Assembly (NCBI GenBank): GCA_910580105.1
Contig: CAJTWN010000022.1
Location: 1 to 18,087 of the forward strand
DNA length: 18,087 bases
Direction: 5' to 3'
DNA from: an uncultured Clostridia bacterium
GTDB lineage: Bacteria; Bacillota; Clostridia; Monoglobales; Monoglobaceae
Part shown: positions 1 to 8,500 of the stretch, in pieces
How positions within the stretch are numbered: the stretch's first letter is position 1
Layout of the letters: each line of letters starts with the position of its first letter
Notes under the pieces: model-generated
Seen by the model: only the letters and a program-made list of their open reading frames with translations
Told to the model about the DNA's origin: nothing
The model's database searches: none
Made by a program: the position numbers and the translations under genes

Positions 1-72
1 TTCCACTCGGCATAGTCGCGCATTGGATGAAACGTCACGTTTCCGGGCGACCACATAGGGTCGCCCCTACGG
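1..72 (+). repeat. 72-bp direct repeat, copy A, with GGGCGACC palindrome
   Basis: Bases 1-72 recur at 120-191 with a single substitution (G47 against A166), a 119-base period. Inside lies an inverted repeat, GGGCGACC at 45-52 and GGTCGCCC at 59-66, around a 6-base loop, followed by CCTACGG. The flank 73-120 is shared with the copy at 485-561 instead. No open frame is conserved across copies, so this is a non-coding, REP- or MITE-like palindromic element. It may continue left of the window. Confidence 0.85.
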
Positions 73-119
73 ATGTCCGTGTGTCCATTTCGAAATTCGC
101 GGCACTCAGTGAAAGGTTT

Positions 120-191
120 TTCCACTCGGCATAGTCGCGCATTGGATGAAACGTCACGTTTCCGGACGACCACATAGGGTCGCCCCTACGG
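120..191 (+). repeat. 72-bp direct repeat, copy B
   Basis: Near-identical second copy of bases 1-72. The substitution at 166 weakens one pair of the GGGCGACC stem. After it the sequence diverges into GCGGACGCACGGGTCATCCGC (191-211), a small hairpin with GCGGA/TCCGC arms. Divergence right after the palindrome suggests that the mosaic is built from separately moving modules. Confidence 0.85.
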
Positions 192-270
192 CGGACGCAC
201 GGGTCATCCGCGAATTACAAATATATGTAAAGCGTCACGCCGCTACTCTCGGTCAATTTGCCCGGTTTTC

Positions 271-297
271 GTAGGGGCGACCCTGCGTGGTCGCCCG
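271..297 (-). repeat. Inverted copy of the GGGCGACC palindrome
   Basis: GTAGGGGCGACCC at 271-283 and GGTCGCCCG at 289-297 are the reverse complement of the element core in copies A and B, with two changes in the loop region. Opposite orientation in the same cluster is usual for REP-type palindromic elements. Confidence 0.8.
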
Positions 298-395
298 TCA
301 ATGGGAAACATTTCATTTCAATGCCGTCCTCGTCGGCACGCGACCAATTTTGTTCACTTCGCGGTTTTGCTCCTTATGACCGGTTCTTCCTTTAT

Positions 396-442
396 CCCAC
401 AGAAGTTTTGCTTCTGTGGGATTTTGCCGTGCAAAGCACGGC
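396..442. repeat. Two short perfect hairpins within the repeat cluster
   Basis: CCCACAGAAG (396-405) pairs with CTTCTGTGGG (411-420), and GCCGTGC (426-432) pairs with GCACGGC (436-442). A further weak hairpin with ACGCG/CGCGT arms follows near 460-475. Only the first is followed by a short T stretch (TTTT, 422-425), so a terminator reading is possible but weak. A run of unrelated hairpins separated by a few AT-rich bases looks like a hairpin-cluster intergenic repeat. No gene is seen in 1-571. Confidence 0.6.
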
Positions 443-484
443 CAGTACTACATTTCTCACGCGCAGCAACGCGTGTAAGTGGCT

Positions 485-561
485 CGGGCGACCACATAGG
501 GTCGCCCCTACGGATGTCCGTGTGTCCATTTCGAAATCCGCGGCACTTGGTAAAATGTTTT
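485..561 (+). repeat. Further copy of the palindromic repeat, abutting a coding region
   Basis: Bases 485-561 match 44-120 almost base for base: palindrome, ATGTCCGTGTGTCCATTTCGAAAT, GCGGCACT and a T run. Weaker similarity continues past 561: GCGCACCGGATCAAGGGTCACG (579-600) resembles GCGCATTGGATGAAACGTCACG just after the T run at 116-120. The similar stretch covers the stop codon and last codons of the leftward deacetylase gene. Confidence 0.75.
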
Positions 562-571
562 TCCTCTTATG

Positions 572-1378
572 TCATCCGCGCACCGGATCAAGGGTCACGC
601 TTGCTCCTGCAGGGATTTTGACGGTTTCCCCGTCGTTTGAGACCCAGACATCAATAGCAGATGGATTGTAAACCATACGATTATCAGCTGAGATTACCAA
701 TCGCTTGACGGCCTCTATGTATTCATAAATTTCCATATTGGTGGCATACCAAACACGGTCGTCTCCGTGTACCTTTTTGCAGAATTCTTCAATTAGATCC
801 CAATTGTTGTTGTTATTGAACTCATAGGCATGGCCCCAGACGTAAAACAGGCTGAACCGGTTTTTGTCAAGAAAGGACAAGAACCGATCTGCACAGGTTA
901 AACAATCGTTGTGGTGGCAGGTTGGATCCCAGGTTAAAAAGTTGTTTGGAATACGAAAACCGAAGGTGGAATGGGTGGTGCGCCCATAAACAATACCACA
1001 TGTTTTAAGCCCATTGATAACGGTTTCGTTGACATCGCCAAAGGCATAGGAAAGGCCCGTTACCGGATAATGAACGATAGATTCCAGTCTTTTGCGGTCT
1101 TCAAAAATTTCATAAATAATATTCTGGGGCGGCAGCTGTGTCGGGAACCTGTGTCTGGAACCATGAACGGCAACTTCATGGCCGCGGAAAATTTCCTCGG
1201 CTTCATCTGCCGGTATTTTGCCTTCGGTACCAAAAAATTCCGAGTTGATATGAAAGGTTGCTTTCATTTGATAACGGTCCAGAATCTCAATCAGTTGTTT
1301 GTCGTAGGTTGTACCATCATCATAGCTCAGGGTGACTGCCCCGATTTTTCCATCTTTAAAACGATTCAATTCAATCAT
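572..1378 (-). CDS. Polysaccharide deacetylase family protein (NodB-like)
   Basis: A 268-residue protein of the NodB / carbohydrate esterase 4 superfamily, metal-dependent enzymes that remove N- or O-acetyl groups from polysaccharides. Visible motifs are SYDDG at residues 18-22 (motif 1, catalytic Asp and metal Asp), HGSRH at 72-76 (HxxxH metal pair), SYAFG at 110-114 in the motif 3 position and a late His in YVWGHAYEF near 183. There is no signal peptide or membrane segment, so it is predicted cytoplasmic; the true substrate is unknown and may be a small sugar or nucleotide sugar rather than wall polymer. Start ATG at 1376-1378 follows GGAGGTG (1384-1390) at a 5-base gap, under a strong promoter. 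The last roughly 8 codons fall in sequence resembling the adjacent repeat, so the C-terminus may have been rewritten. It appears monocistronic. Confidence 0.85.
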   Translation of the reverse strand: MIELNRFKDGKIGAVTLSYDDGTTYDKQLIEILDRYQMKATFHINSEFFGTEGKIPADEAEEIFRGHEVAVHGSRHRFPTQLPPQNIIYEIFEDRKRLESIVHYPVTGLSYAFGDVNETVINGLKTCGIVYGRTTHSTFGFRIPNNFLTWDPTCHHNDCLTCADRFLSFLDKNRFSLFYVWGHAYEFNNNNNWDLIEEFCKKVHGDDRVWYATNMEIYEYIEAVKRLVISADNRMVYNPSAIDVWVSNDGETVKIPAGASVTLDPVRG

Positions 1379-1404
1379 TTTTTCACCTCCAAATAAGTAC
1401 CTTT

Positions 1405-1433
1405 ATTATAAACTGTAAATATGGAAAAGTCAA
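1405..1433 (-). promoter_or_regulatory. Sigma-A promoter of the deacetylase gene
   Basis: Read on the minus strand: TTGACT (1433-1428), 17-base spacer, TATAAT (1410-1405). The -10 is perfect and the -35 has five of six consensus bases. Transcription would start near 1398, giving a roughly 20-base leader with the GGAGGTG ribosome site. Confidence 0.8.
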
Positions 1434-1471
1434 CCATATCAAAGGCAGAAGAAAGTTAAAATAAATAATAT

Positions 1472-1505
1472 AAAAAAAGCCATCCGGATGTATTGCCCGG
1501 ATGGC
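1472..1505 (-). terminator. Rho-independent terminator of the dockerin protein gene
   Basis: GCCATCCGG (1479-1487) pairs perfectly with CCGGATGGC (1497-1505) around a 9-base loop. On the minus strand the stem is followed by seven T (1478-1472). It lies 19 bases after the stop codon of the upstream gene. Confidence 0.9.
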
Positions 1506-1523
1506 GTATCAGTTTGCAATTTT

Positions 1524-4500
1524 TTATTCTCCCCAGGATACCAAAACCATGGCAACATCCTTGGAATCAATCTTTCCGTCGCGGTTCAGGTCATATTTTG
1601 CGTATTCTGCTTTGGATGGGTCTGCAGTCAGATCAATTTCACCAAAGTAAGAAACGACGGCGGAAAGATCATAAATGTTGATTTTTCCATCGTTTACAAT
1701 ATCACCTGCAAGGAAGTTCTTTTTGTTTGTGTCTGTTGCGGCCGTACCGCCCGGGAGGATGCTGCCCGTGTCATAGACATTGTTCCAGAAATACACCGTT
1801 GTATCCTGTGCGGCAAGAACGGTTTGTTTTGCCGTGCGATAACCTTTGCCGCTGACCGTTACCGTATAAAGAGCGCCGGCGGGTACAGTTTGTTTGATCG
1901 TGTATTTGCCGTCTTTCATTGCTGCCTCATCGGTACCGAGGACCGTGGTATAATTTTTGCCTGCACCTGCTATGGTGATGGTCATCTGCTGATAAGCGGC
2001 TGCTTGGTCTTCAACAGTGTTCGGGAAGCTGATTTCCACAGTAAGGGCTGTTGAAGCCTCCTGCCTGCTGTAGGTAAGGGAAGCATCTGTAACCGTAATG
2101 GTATGTCTGAGTGAGTCGCTGCCCTCGTATTCAGCGGAAGCATTTGTGATATTCAGCACTGCGCTGTTCTCTGTTCCATCCGTGGTGTGTGTATAGCCCG
2201 TTATGGTAACAATACCAATCTGCACCTGATCGCCGGTTTTGGTTTTGATCAGTGCGGGGTCTCCTTCCGGGAGATTAAACAGATACTGCACACCGCTGCC
2301 GGTGTTTACAGAAGTTACCTGATAACCATTTGCGCCGTTTATCTCGGCAAAAACATCCAGTCCGTTTTTCGCAAAAGCGGCAACCAACTCAGCTGCGGCA
2401 AGATTTGTAATCTTTTTGTCTGCCTCTGTGGATTTCAGATAAATTGCATAAACCGTAGAAGAAGGATCATTACCCTTTAAAGGTTCAAAAATGAGTTCAG
2501 CATTTTCTGCCGCATTGGCAGTATCAGAGGCCTCCAGGTTTGCAGTTGCAACCTTGACCGTATATTCACTGAAGGAAGGAGCAACGAAAGAAACTGTGTT
2601 TCTGCTGACAGAAACAGCGTCTATTCTCTCTGTGCCGTTGTGAAGAATTTCGACATCTTCCGGTTGTATACCATCCGCAAAATAGAAGGGAACAACCAAA
2701 GTCACCAATTGATTCGTAACGCCTGCAACAACAGAGGTTGCACCATTGACGTTTTTGACAATTTTGATGTCGGCTGTATATTGTACCTTTTCAACGGTTT
2801 CATCCTGTACAATGGACGGGGATGTAACCGTCTTTACTTCCGGATAGAAGACAGCCGGTTCGTTGTTGGCAATAGACTGCTGTACCTCTTCTTCCAGAGA
2901 ACCGCTCAGGTTTGGTAATGTGACCGATACATCTGCGCCGTCTGCAGTGGATTCAACTTTTACATTGGCAGCGCCGAAGTTGACCACCGGTTGATTTCTG
3001 TCGGTTAAAATCCCTTTGCTGTCGTCATATATATAATATACCTGCTGGTCGCCTTTGCCGTTGGACATCATTGTTTTGCCATTGTATGTAAGGTCTTTAA
3101 AGTTGATGGTGAACTTAGTGAAGTCCTGGGAACTGTCCTTTGAATAATCCTGAAGGAGAAGAAATCCTGCATAATCCCCCGGGGTGGTTGTCCCATAGCT
3201 GTTGTTTTCTATCGTAAAGACAGCGGCCGCATTTTTGGGATTGCTCAAGCGAAGCGCATTGCCGGCAAATACGAAGGTATTATCTGAAATGGTGATGTTT
3301 GCTTTATCCTGAATATTATAAAAACTGATGTTGTTGTTCTGGCTTGCGGCGGCAAAGTTGTTGCCGGAAACGCTGGTTCCGTCCGCAACGCTGTTGCCGT
3401 TTGAAATGCCAAATTCAATGTCGTTGTAATAACCATTTTCAACGCCGGTAAACGTGTTGTTTGTAACCGTTGCAATGCCGCCCACATTCAGGTTTGCTGC
3501 GGTTCTTACGCCGATATTTTTGCGGTCGGTTACGGCTGCTGCAGAGAATGTACAGCCGTCCAGAGTAAAGTTTCCGGTATTGTTGACGGCTATCAGAGCC
3601 GGCGCATACCCTTTATCTGCTGCATATTCAAATTTTAAGTTTTTCAGCGCATAGTCGCCGGTTCCGTTTTCAAGGGTTATCTTACCGTTGATGACGGGAA
3701 GTTCTCCTTCCTTACCCACCAGGGACAGCGGATATTCGCTGGGAAGTGTAATATCCCCATCATAAGTTCCCGGCTGAATCTCCAGTGTGTCGATGCCCCA
3801 CATATAGCCAGGCTGGGTATTGACATAATCAATATCTTCCAGCGCACTGCGCATTGACGGATACCAATAAGTTTCGCCGTCATACTCAAAGGAGGCTGTG
3901 TAATGAGGAAGCAGCGGAATATCTTTTTGTATCCCGTCTTTCTGAACGACAGATGTGATGGTTGCTCCATCCTCGATATATACATTTCCGGCAATAAAAT
4001 TCTGATAGTCTTCAAGTCCCATTGTGCTGAGATATACCGAAGAATCTACATTTCCGGTGGTGTCGATAAAGGAGACATTTCCGGACAGATTTAGCCGGTC
4101 AATTCCACAGTCAATACGCAGAAGGTTTTCTGAAGAAGCGCCTGACTGATAATTGGTGATGGTGGAGTCTTTGATATTAAAGATATTGCCAAAGGCGTGA
4201 AGCTCGTCAAATTGATTATAGAGGTCATTGTTGGAAACAATGGTCGCAAAACCATTGCTGGCGCCGCTGGATGTGTTGATTCCCTTCAGGATAGAGTTTT
4301 CGACGGTAAAGGTCATATAAGAACTCCAGATATTGAAGGCCGCCCAGCCAAAAATTTCACTGTTTTTAACAGTGACGGAGGAACCGGAACTGTCGGTGAT
4401 GCCATCTTCATTCTGGAATGCAGAAACGTTGATACTATAACCAAAGCCTTTAATTTCACAGTTGTCCAGTGTTACCGGTGAATTTTTCATGCCGAACAGA

Positions 4501-5123
4501 GAAAGCCCGCGTGTATCACCAATTACGGTATCTGTGTCATAATCGGTAATTCTCGAACAATAGATGTTCGTGTCTTTCAGATCAACAGAAGCATTGCTGA
4601 TATAGTTCGGAACATCGGTCTGATCTGTTCCGTAAAAACTGATACCGCGCTGGCCGACATTCATGGTAACACCTGTTGTGGATATGGAAGGAGCAATGCC
4701 GCGCTGTACATTGATAGCCCGTCCGGTGGAGGCTGTTGCCTGAATGGTGAGGTTATCTGCCGTAAATTGAATGGATGCGGCAATTTCAAAGACATTTCCG
4801 GCAGGGTTGGAAATGCTGTTTCCGCCGCCGTGAATGATGACGTCCTTGTCAATAATGATTGGACTGCCAAGTTCGATGTTCTGTGCCAATGTAACCTCAC
4901 CGCCGGCGGCTACAGCATCGCGGAAAGCAATTGCTTCCACAGATTCTTCGATTGCTGCAAGGGCAGCAATGCCCGTTTCTTCCGCAGGATTTACCTGTTC
5001 GGTATACCCCGCGTTATTTGCTTGATTCTGAATTTCTTGTGCAAATACATTGCTAACGGACCATGAACCGAAAAGCATGGCAGCAGAGGCAAGAATTGCA
5101 CAAAGTTTCTTCATCTTGTACAA
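1524..5123 (-). CDS. Large secreted beta-helix protein with C-terminal type I dockerin
   Basis: About 1,199 residues. The N-terminus (MKKLCAILASAAMLFG, then SWSVSNVFAQ) is a Sec signal peptide. Residues roughly 75-400 and 440-690 hold Asn/Val/Ser-rich repeats (VTLDNCEIKG, VTVKNSEIFG, FTLDGCTFSA, ITISDNTFVF) typical of right-handed parallel beta-helices. Residues roughly 750-1040 look like Ig- or cohesin-like sandwiches, and roughly 1045-1125 like a carboxypeptidase-regulatory-like domain. The last 64 residues are a dockerin: loop 1 DIVNDGKINIYD, loop 2 DLNRDGKIDSKD. Loop 2 is canonical; loop 1 has Val at position 3 and Asn at 4. Dockerins bind cohesins on scaffoldins or the cell surface; no cohesin gene is present here. 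No catalytic domain is recognised. Start is uncertain: TTG at 5121-5123 lies 9 bases from AGAGGAA (5133-5139), whereas ATG at 5112-5114 is 18 bases away. It has its own promoter and terminator. Confidence 0.85.
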   Translation of the reverse strand: MYKMKKLCAILASAAMLFGSWSVSNVFAQEIQNQANNAGYTEQVNPAEETGIAALAAIEESVEAIAFRDAVAAGGEVTLAQNIELGSPIIIDKDVIIHGGGNSISNPAGNVFEIAASIQFTADNLTIQATASTGRAINVQRGIAPSISTTGVTMNVGQRGISFYGTDQTDVPNYISNASVDLKDTNIYCSRITDYDTDTVIGDTRGLSLFGMKNSPVTLDNCEIKGFGYSINVSAFQNEDGITDSSGSSVTVKNSEIFGWAAFNIWSSYMTFTVENSILKGINTSSGASNGFATIVSNNDLYNQFDELHAFGNIFNIKDSTITNYQSGASSENLLRIDCGIDRLNLSGNVSFIDTTGNVDSSVYLSTMGLEDYQNFIAGNVYIEDGATITSVVQKDGIQKDIPLLPHYTASFEYDGETYWYPSMRSALEDIDYVNTQPGYMWGIDTLEIQPGTYDGDITLPSEYPLSLVGKEGELPVINGKITLENGTGDYALKNLKFEYAADKGYAPALIAVNNTGNFTLDGCTFSAAAVTDRKNIGVRTAANLNVGGIATVTNNTFTGVENGYYNDIEFGISNGNSVADGTSVSGNNFAAASQNNNISFYNIQDKANITISDNTFVFAGNALRLSNPKNAAAVFTIENNSYGTTTPGDYAGFLLLQDYSKDSSQDFTKFTINFKDLTYNGKTMMSNGKGDQQVYYIYDDSKGILTDRNQPVVNFGAANVKVESTADGADVSVTLPNLSGSLEEEVQQSIANNEPAVFYPEVKTVTSPSIVQDETVEKVQYTADIKIVKNVNGATSVVAGVTNQLVTLVVPFYFADGIQPEDVEILHNGTERIDAVSVSRNTVSFVAPSFSEYTVKVATANLEASDTANAAENAELIFEPLKGNDPSSTVYAIYLKSTEADKKITNLAAAELVAAFAKNGLDVFAEINGANGYQVTSVNTGSGVQYLFNLPEGDPALIKTKTGDQVQIGIVTITGYTHTTDGTENSAVLNITNASAEYEGSDSLRHTITVTDASLTYSRQEASTALTVEISFPNTVEDQAAAYQQMTITIAGAGKNYTTVLGTDEAAMKDGKYTIKQTVPAGALYTVTVSGKGYRTAKQTVLAAQDTTVYFWNNVYDTGSILPGGTAATDTNKKNFLAGDIVNDGKINIYDLSAVVSYFGEIDLTADPSKAEYAKYDLNRDGKIDSKDVAMVLVSWGE

Positions 5124-5223
5124 AATATACACTTCCTCTCAGATATTTAAAAAAATTTTAATTATAAAAATTTATTATTTTCCAAAATGGTAAAAAGTAA
5201 AAAATTCACATCATATTTCTTGT

Positions 5224-5252
5224 ATCATATCACGATTTTTTAAAAATTTCAA
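5224..5252 (-). promoter_or_regulatory. Probable sigma-A promoter of the dockerin protein gene
   Basis: Minus strand: TTGAAA (5252-5247), 17-base spacer, TATGAT (5229-5224). Each hexamer has five of six consensus bases with ideal spacing. It would give an AT-rich leader of about 95 bases before the TTG start. The region is AT-rich, so chance matches are more likely than elsewhere. Confidence 0.6.
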
Positions 5253-5437
5253 CGGGAATTTTACACAATATTTTACATTTTATTTTGGTTGCGCAAAACT
5301 ATGTCGTTAAATAATAAATTGGTATTTCTACCGAATTTGGCATGATATAAAACAAAACATATAATATCATACAACAAATTATGGAGAATCATAAGCTGTA
5401 TAAAGTTAGGACAGGTTAACATTCGTCAACATGACGG
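5253..5437. other. Gene-free AT-rich spacer
   Basis: Lies between the dockerin gene promoter and the terminator after carB. It contains no plausible ORF with a ribosome site and no RNA gene that I can recognise. Several AT-rich stretches near 5340-5375 could pass for -10 boxes, but none has a convincing -35 partner. Confidence 0.5.
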
Positions 5438-5522
5438 AAAAAGACGGGGATTTCTGAACCGACCGCCTAGTCGTTAGATTTTGGTCTGACTTTTGGAGGT
5501 CGGTTCATTCTCCGTCTTTTTT
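5438..5522 (-). terminator. Long imperfect inverted repeat terminating carAB
   Basis: AAAAAGACGG...GAACCGACC (5438-5464) is nearly complementary to GGTCGGTTC...CCGTCTTTTT (5498-5522), with a small internal mismatch and a roughly 33-base loop. On the minus strand the hairpin begins immediately after the carB stop codon and ends in CGTCTTTTT. Both outer ends are T-rich on their respective 3' sides, so it could act in either direction. Confidence 0.75.
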
Positions 5523-8500
5523 TAAATATCCTGAATGGCAATCGGCATAAGCTGATTCTCTGCAAAGTTCTGTTCCATGATGTCGGTCAACGCCTTTACA
5601 GTATCCAGAGCGGTCATCAGGGTAACAGAAGATTCCGCCGCTGTCCGCCGGATTTTGAAACCATCGCTGCCCTTATCGTTTCCCTTTTGGGGCAGGTCGA
5701 TAATCAGACTGCAAATACCGCTGCGGATAATGTCTAAAACATTGGGAACGCCTTCGCTGATTTTCTTTGCCGTCTGTACAGGAATTCCATGGGTGTGCAG
5801 ATATGTGCCGGTTCCGGCAGTTGCGATAAAATGGCATCCCATAGCTGACAGGCGTCTGGCAAGGGGAAGGAAGTTTTCCTTATCCCGGTCGCGGACGGTG
5901 ACAAGCAGAACACTGCCGGTTTTGGGAATATCTGTTTGTGCGGCGGTAAAGCCTTTGAAAAGAGCTTCTGTAAAATCTTTTCCTATGCCCAATACTTCAC
6001 CGGTAGAACGCATTTCCGGCCCCAGACTGACTTCAACCATGGGGAGTTTTTCGGTGGAAAAGACCGGAACCTTGACTGCAGTAAGGGAGGATTCGGGAAG
6101 GATACCGCTGGTATATCCCATATCCTTCAGTGTTTCACCCAGCATGACGCGGGTGGCAAGTTCAATAACAGGCACACCGGTGACTTTGGTGATATAGGGG
6201 ACGGTGCGGCTGGAGCGGGGATTAACTTCAATGATATAGAGCTCTCCTTTGTATTCAATGAATTGGATATTTATCATGCCAATGACCTTCAGGGCGATGG
6301 AGATCTTTTGGGTGACCTGAAGAATTTTTTGTTTCATAGAATCGGAAACGTTCTGCGGCGGATAGATAGAAATACTGTCTCCGGAGTGGACGCCGGCCCG
6401 TTCCAAATGTTCCATGATTCCGGGGATAAAGACATCTTTGCCGTCGCAGATAGCATCTACCTCCAGTTCCCGGCCGGAGAGGTATCGGTCAACCAAAACG
6501 GGATTCTTTTGGTCTTTTTGAAAGGCATCTGTCAGATATAGGATAAGCTCTTGTTCATTGTGGGTAATTTCCATCCCCTGTCCGCCCAGTACATAAGAGG
6601 GGCGAACCAGAAGCGGATAGCCAAGTTTATCTGCCTCCGCAATGCCTTCTTCCACCGTCCAGACCGCTTTTCCCTTTGGCCGGTTGATATTGCATTCTTC
6701 CAGGAGAGCATCGAACTTTTCACGGTCTTCTGCTTCATCAATTTGCTTTGGCAGGGTGCCCAGGATGGGAATCTGCATTTTGTCCAGAAATCCAGCCAGC
6801 TTGATGGCTGTCTGACCGCCGAATTGGAGTATGACGCCTTCCGGTTTTTCAAGCTGCAGAATATGATAGACATCTTCTTCGGTCAATGGCTCGAAATAAA
6901 GACGGTCTGCGGTATCAAAATCGGTACTGACCGTCTCGGGATTGTTATTGACAATAATGGTTTCAATCCCCGATTTCTTGAGCGCCTTGATACTGTGCAC
7001 ACTGCAATAGTCAAATTCGATCCCCTGGCCGATGCGGATTGGGCCGGAGCCGATTACCAGTACCTTTTTCTTATTTGTTGGAATGGCTTCGTTTTCCTTA
7101 TCATAGGTTGCGTAATAATATGGGGAAACGGCCTCAAATTCACCGGCGCAGGTGTCGACCATCTTATAGACAGGGAAAATATGATGTTTTGTCCGGAAAG
7201 CGCGGACTTCCTCCTCTTTGCAGCCGGTCAGTTCTGCGATGCCGTGATCACTGAATCCCATTTTTTTATAAGACTGCATCATTTCTGGTGTGAAGGTTTC
7301 CAAAGTATAAGTCTTGAGTTCTTCTTCCATCTTTACAATATTTTTGATTTTATTTACAAAGAAAGGATCCATGCCGGTGATTGCACAGATTTTTTCCATA
7401 ATATAATCCCGGCGGATTAACTCGGCAAGGTCAAAGAGGCGTTCATCATCCGGGACGCAGACCCGGTGTTTCAGCTCTTCCAGCGACCGCTTCCTGGAGT
7501 TTTTCCGTTCCAGGGTATATTGTTTGATTTCAAGAGAACGCACCCCTTTGAGAAGGGCGGCTTCAAAACTGCTGCCAATGGCCATGACTTCGCCCGTGGC
7601 CATCATTTTGGTTCCCAGCGTCCGCGTGGCGCCAAAGAACTTGTCAAAGGGCCATTTGGGGATTTTGACGACAACATAGTCAAGGGCAGGTTCGAAACAG
7701 GCATAGGTTTTCCCTGTAACGGCATTTTTTATTTCATCCAGGGTATACCCAAGGGCAATTTTTGCTGCAATTTTTGCAATGGGATACCCGGTGGCTTTGG
7801 AAGCCAGGGCGGAGGAACGGCTGACCCGTGGATTTATTTCGATCACTGCATATTGAAAACTGTCCGGATCAAGGGCAAACTGGACATTACAGCCGCCCTC
7901 AATTTCGATACTGTTGATAATGTCAATGGCGGCGGTTCTGAGCATCTGATATTCTTTGTCTGCAAGGGTCTGGGCAGGGGCAACCACAATACTGTCGCCG
8001 GTGTGTACGCCCACGGGGTCAACATTTTCCATGGAACAGATGGTGATACAGTTTCCTGCGGAATCACGCATGACCTCAAATTCAATCTCTTTCCATCCCC
8101 GGATACATTTTTCGACCAACACCTGCCCGACACGGGAAAGATGAATACCTTGGGCGGCGATCTCACGCAGCTGTTCCCGGTTCTCTGCAATGCCGCCGCC
8201 GGTACCGCCCAGCGTATACGCCGGGCGGACAATTACCGGATAACCAATTTCTTCAGCGAAGGTTTCCGCTTCTTCGGTGGTGTTCACAATTTCCCCTTGT
8301 ATCATGGGCTGATTGGTCCGTTCCATCAGCTTTTTAAAACTTTCGCGGTCTTCTCCTTCTTTTATAGATGCAATGGAGGTGCCAATCACACGCACTCCAT
8401 ATGTGTCAAGAATGCCCTGGTCATAAAGCTCGCAGGCAAGGTTAAGCCCTGTTTGGCCGCCCATTCCGGCAATCAGGCTGTCCGGGCGCTCACGGTCAAT

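Noticed and set aside
1..561. Possible CRISPR array
   Set aside because: Copies have unequal spacing, different boundaries and one inverted copy; repeats of 72-77 bases with an internal palindrome do not fit CRISPR, and no cas gene is present.
258..671. Overlapping plus-strand ORFs of 106-137 codons in the repeat region
   Set aside because: They run across palindromes and repeat copies, lack ribosome sites, have no recognisable domain, and one overlaps the real deacetylase gene in antisense.
5330..5380. Sigma-54-like TTGGCA element in the intergenic spacer
   Set aside because: The -12 GC element is missing at the required spacing and no gene lies directly downstream on the plus strand.
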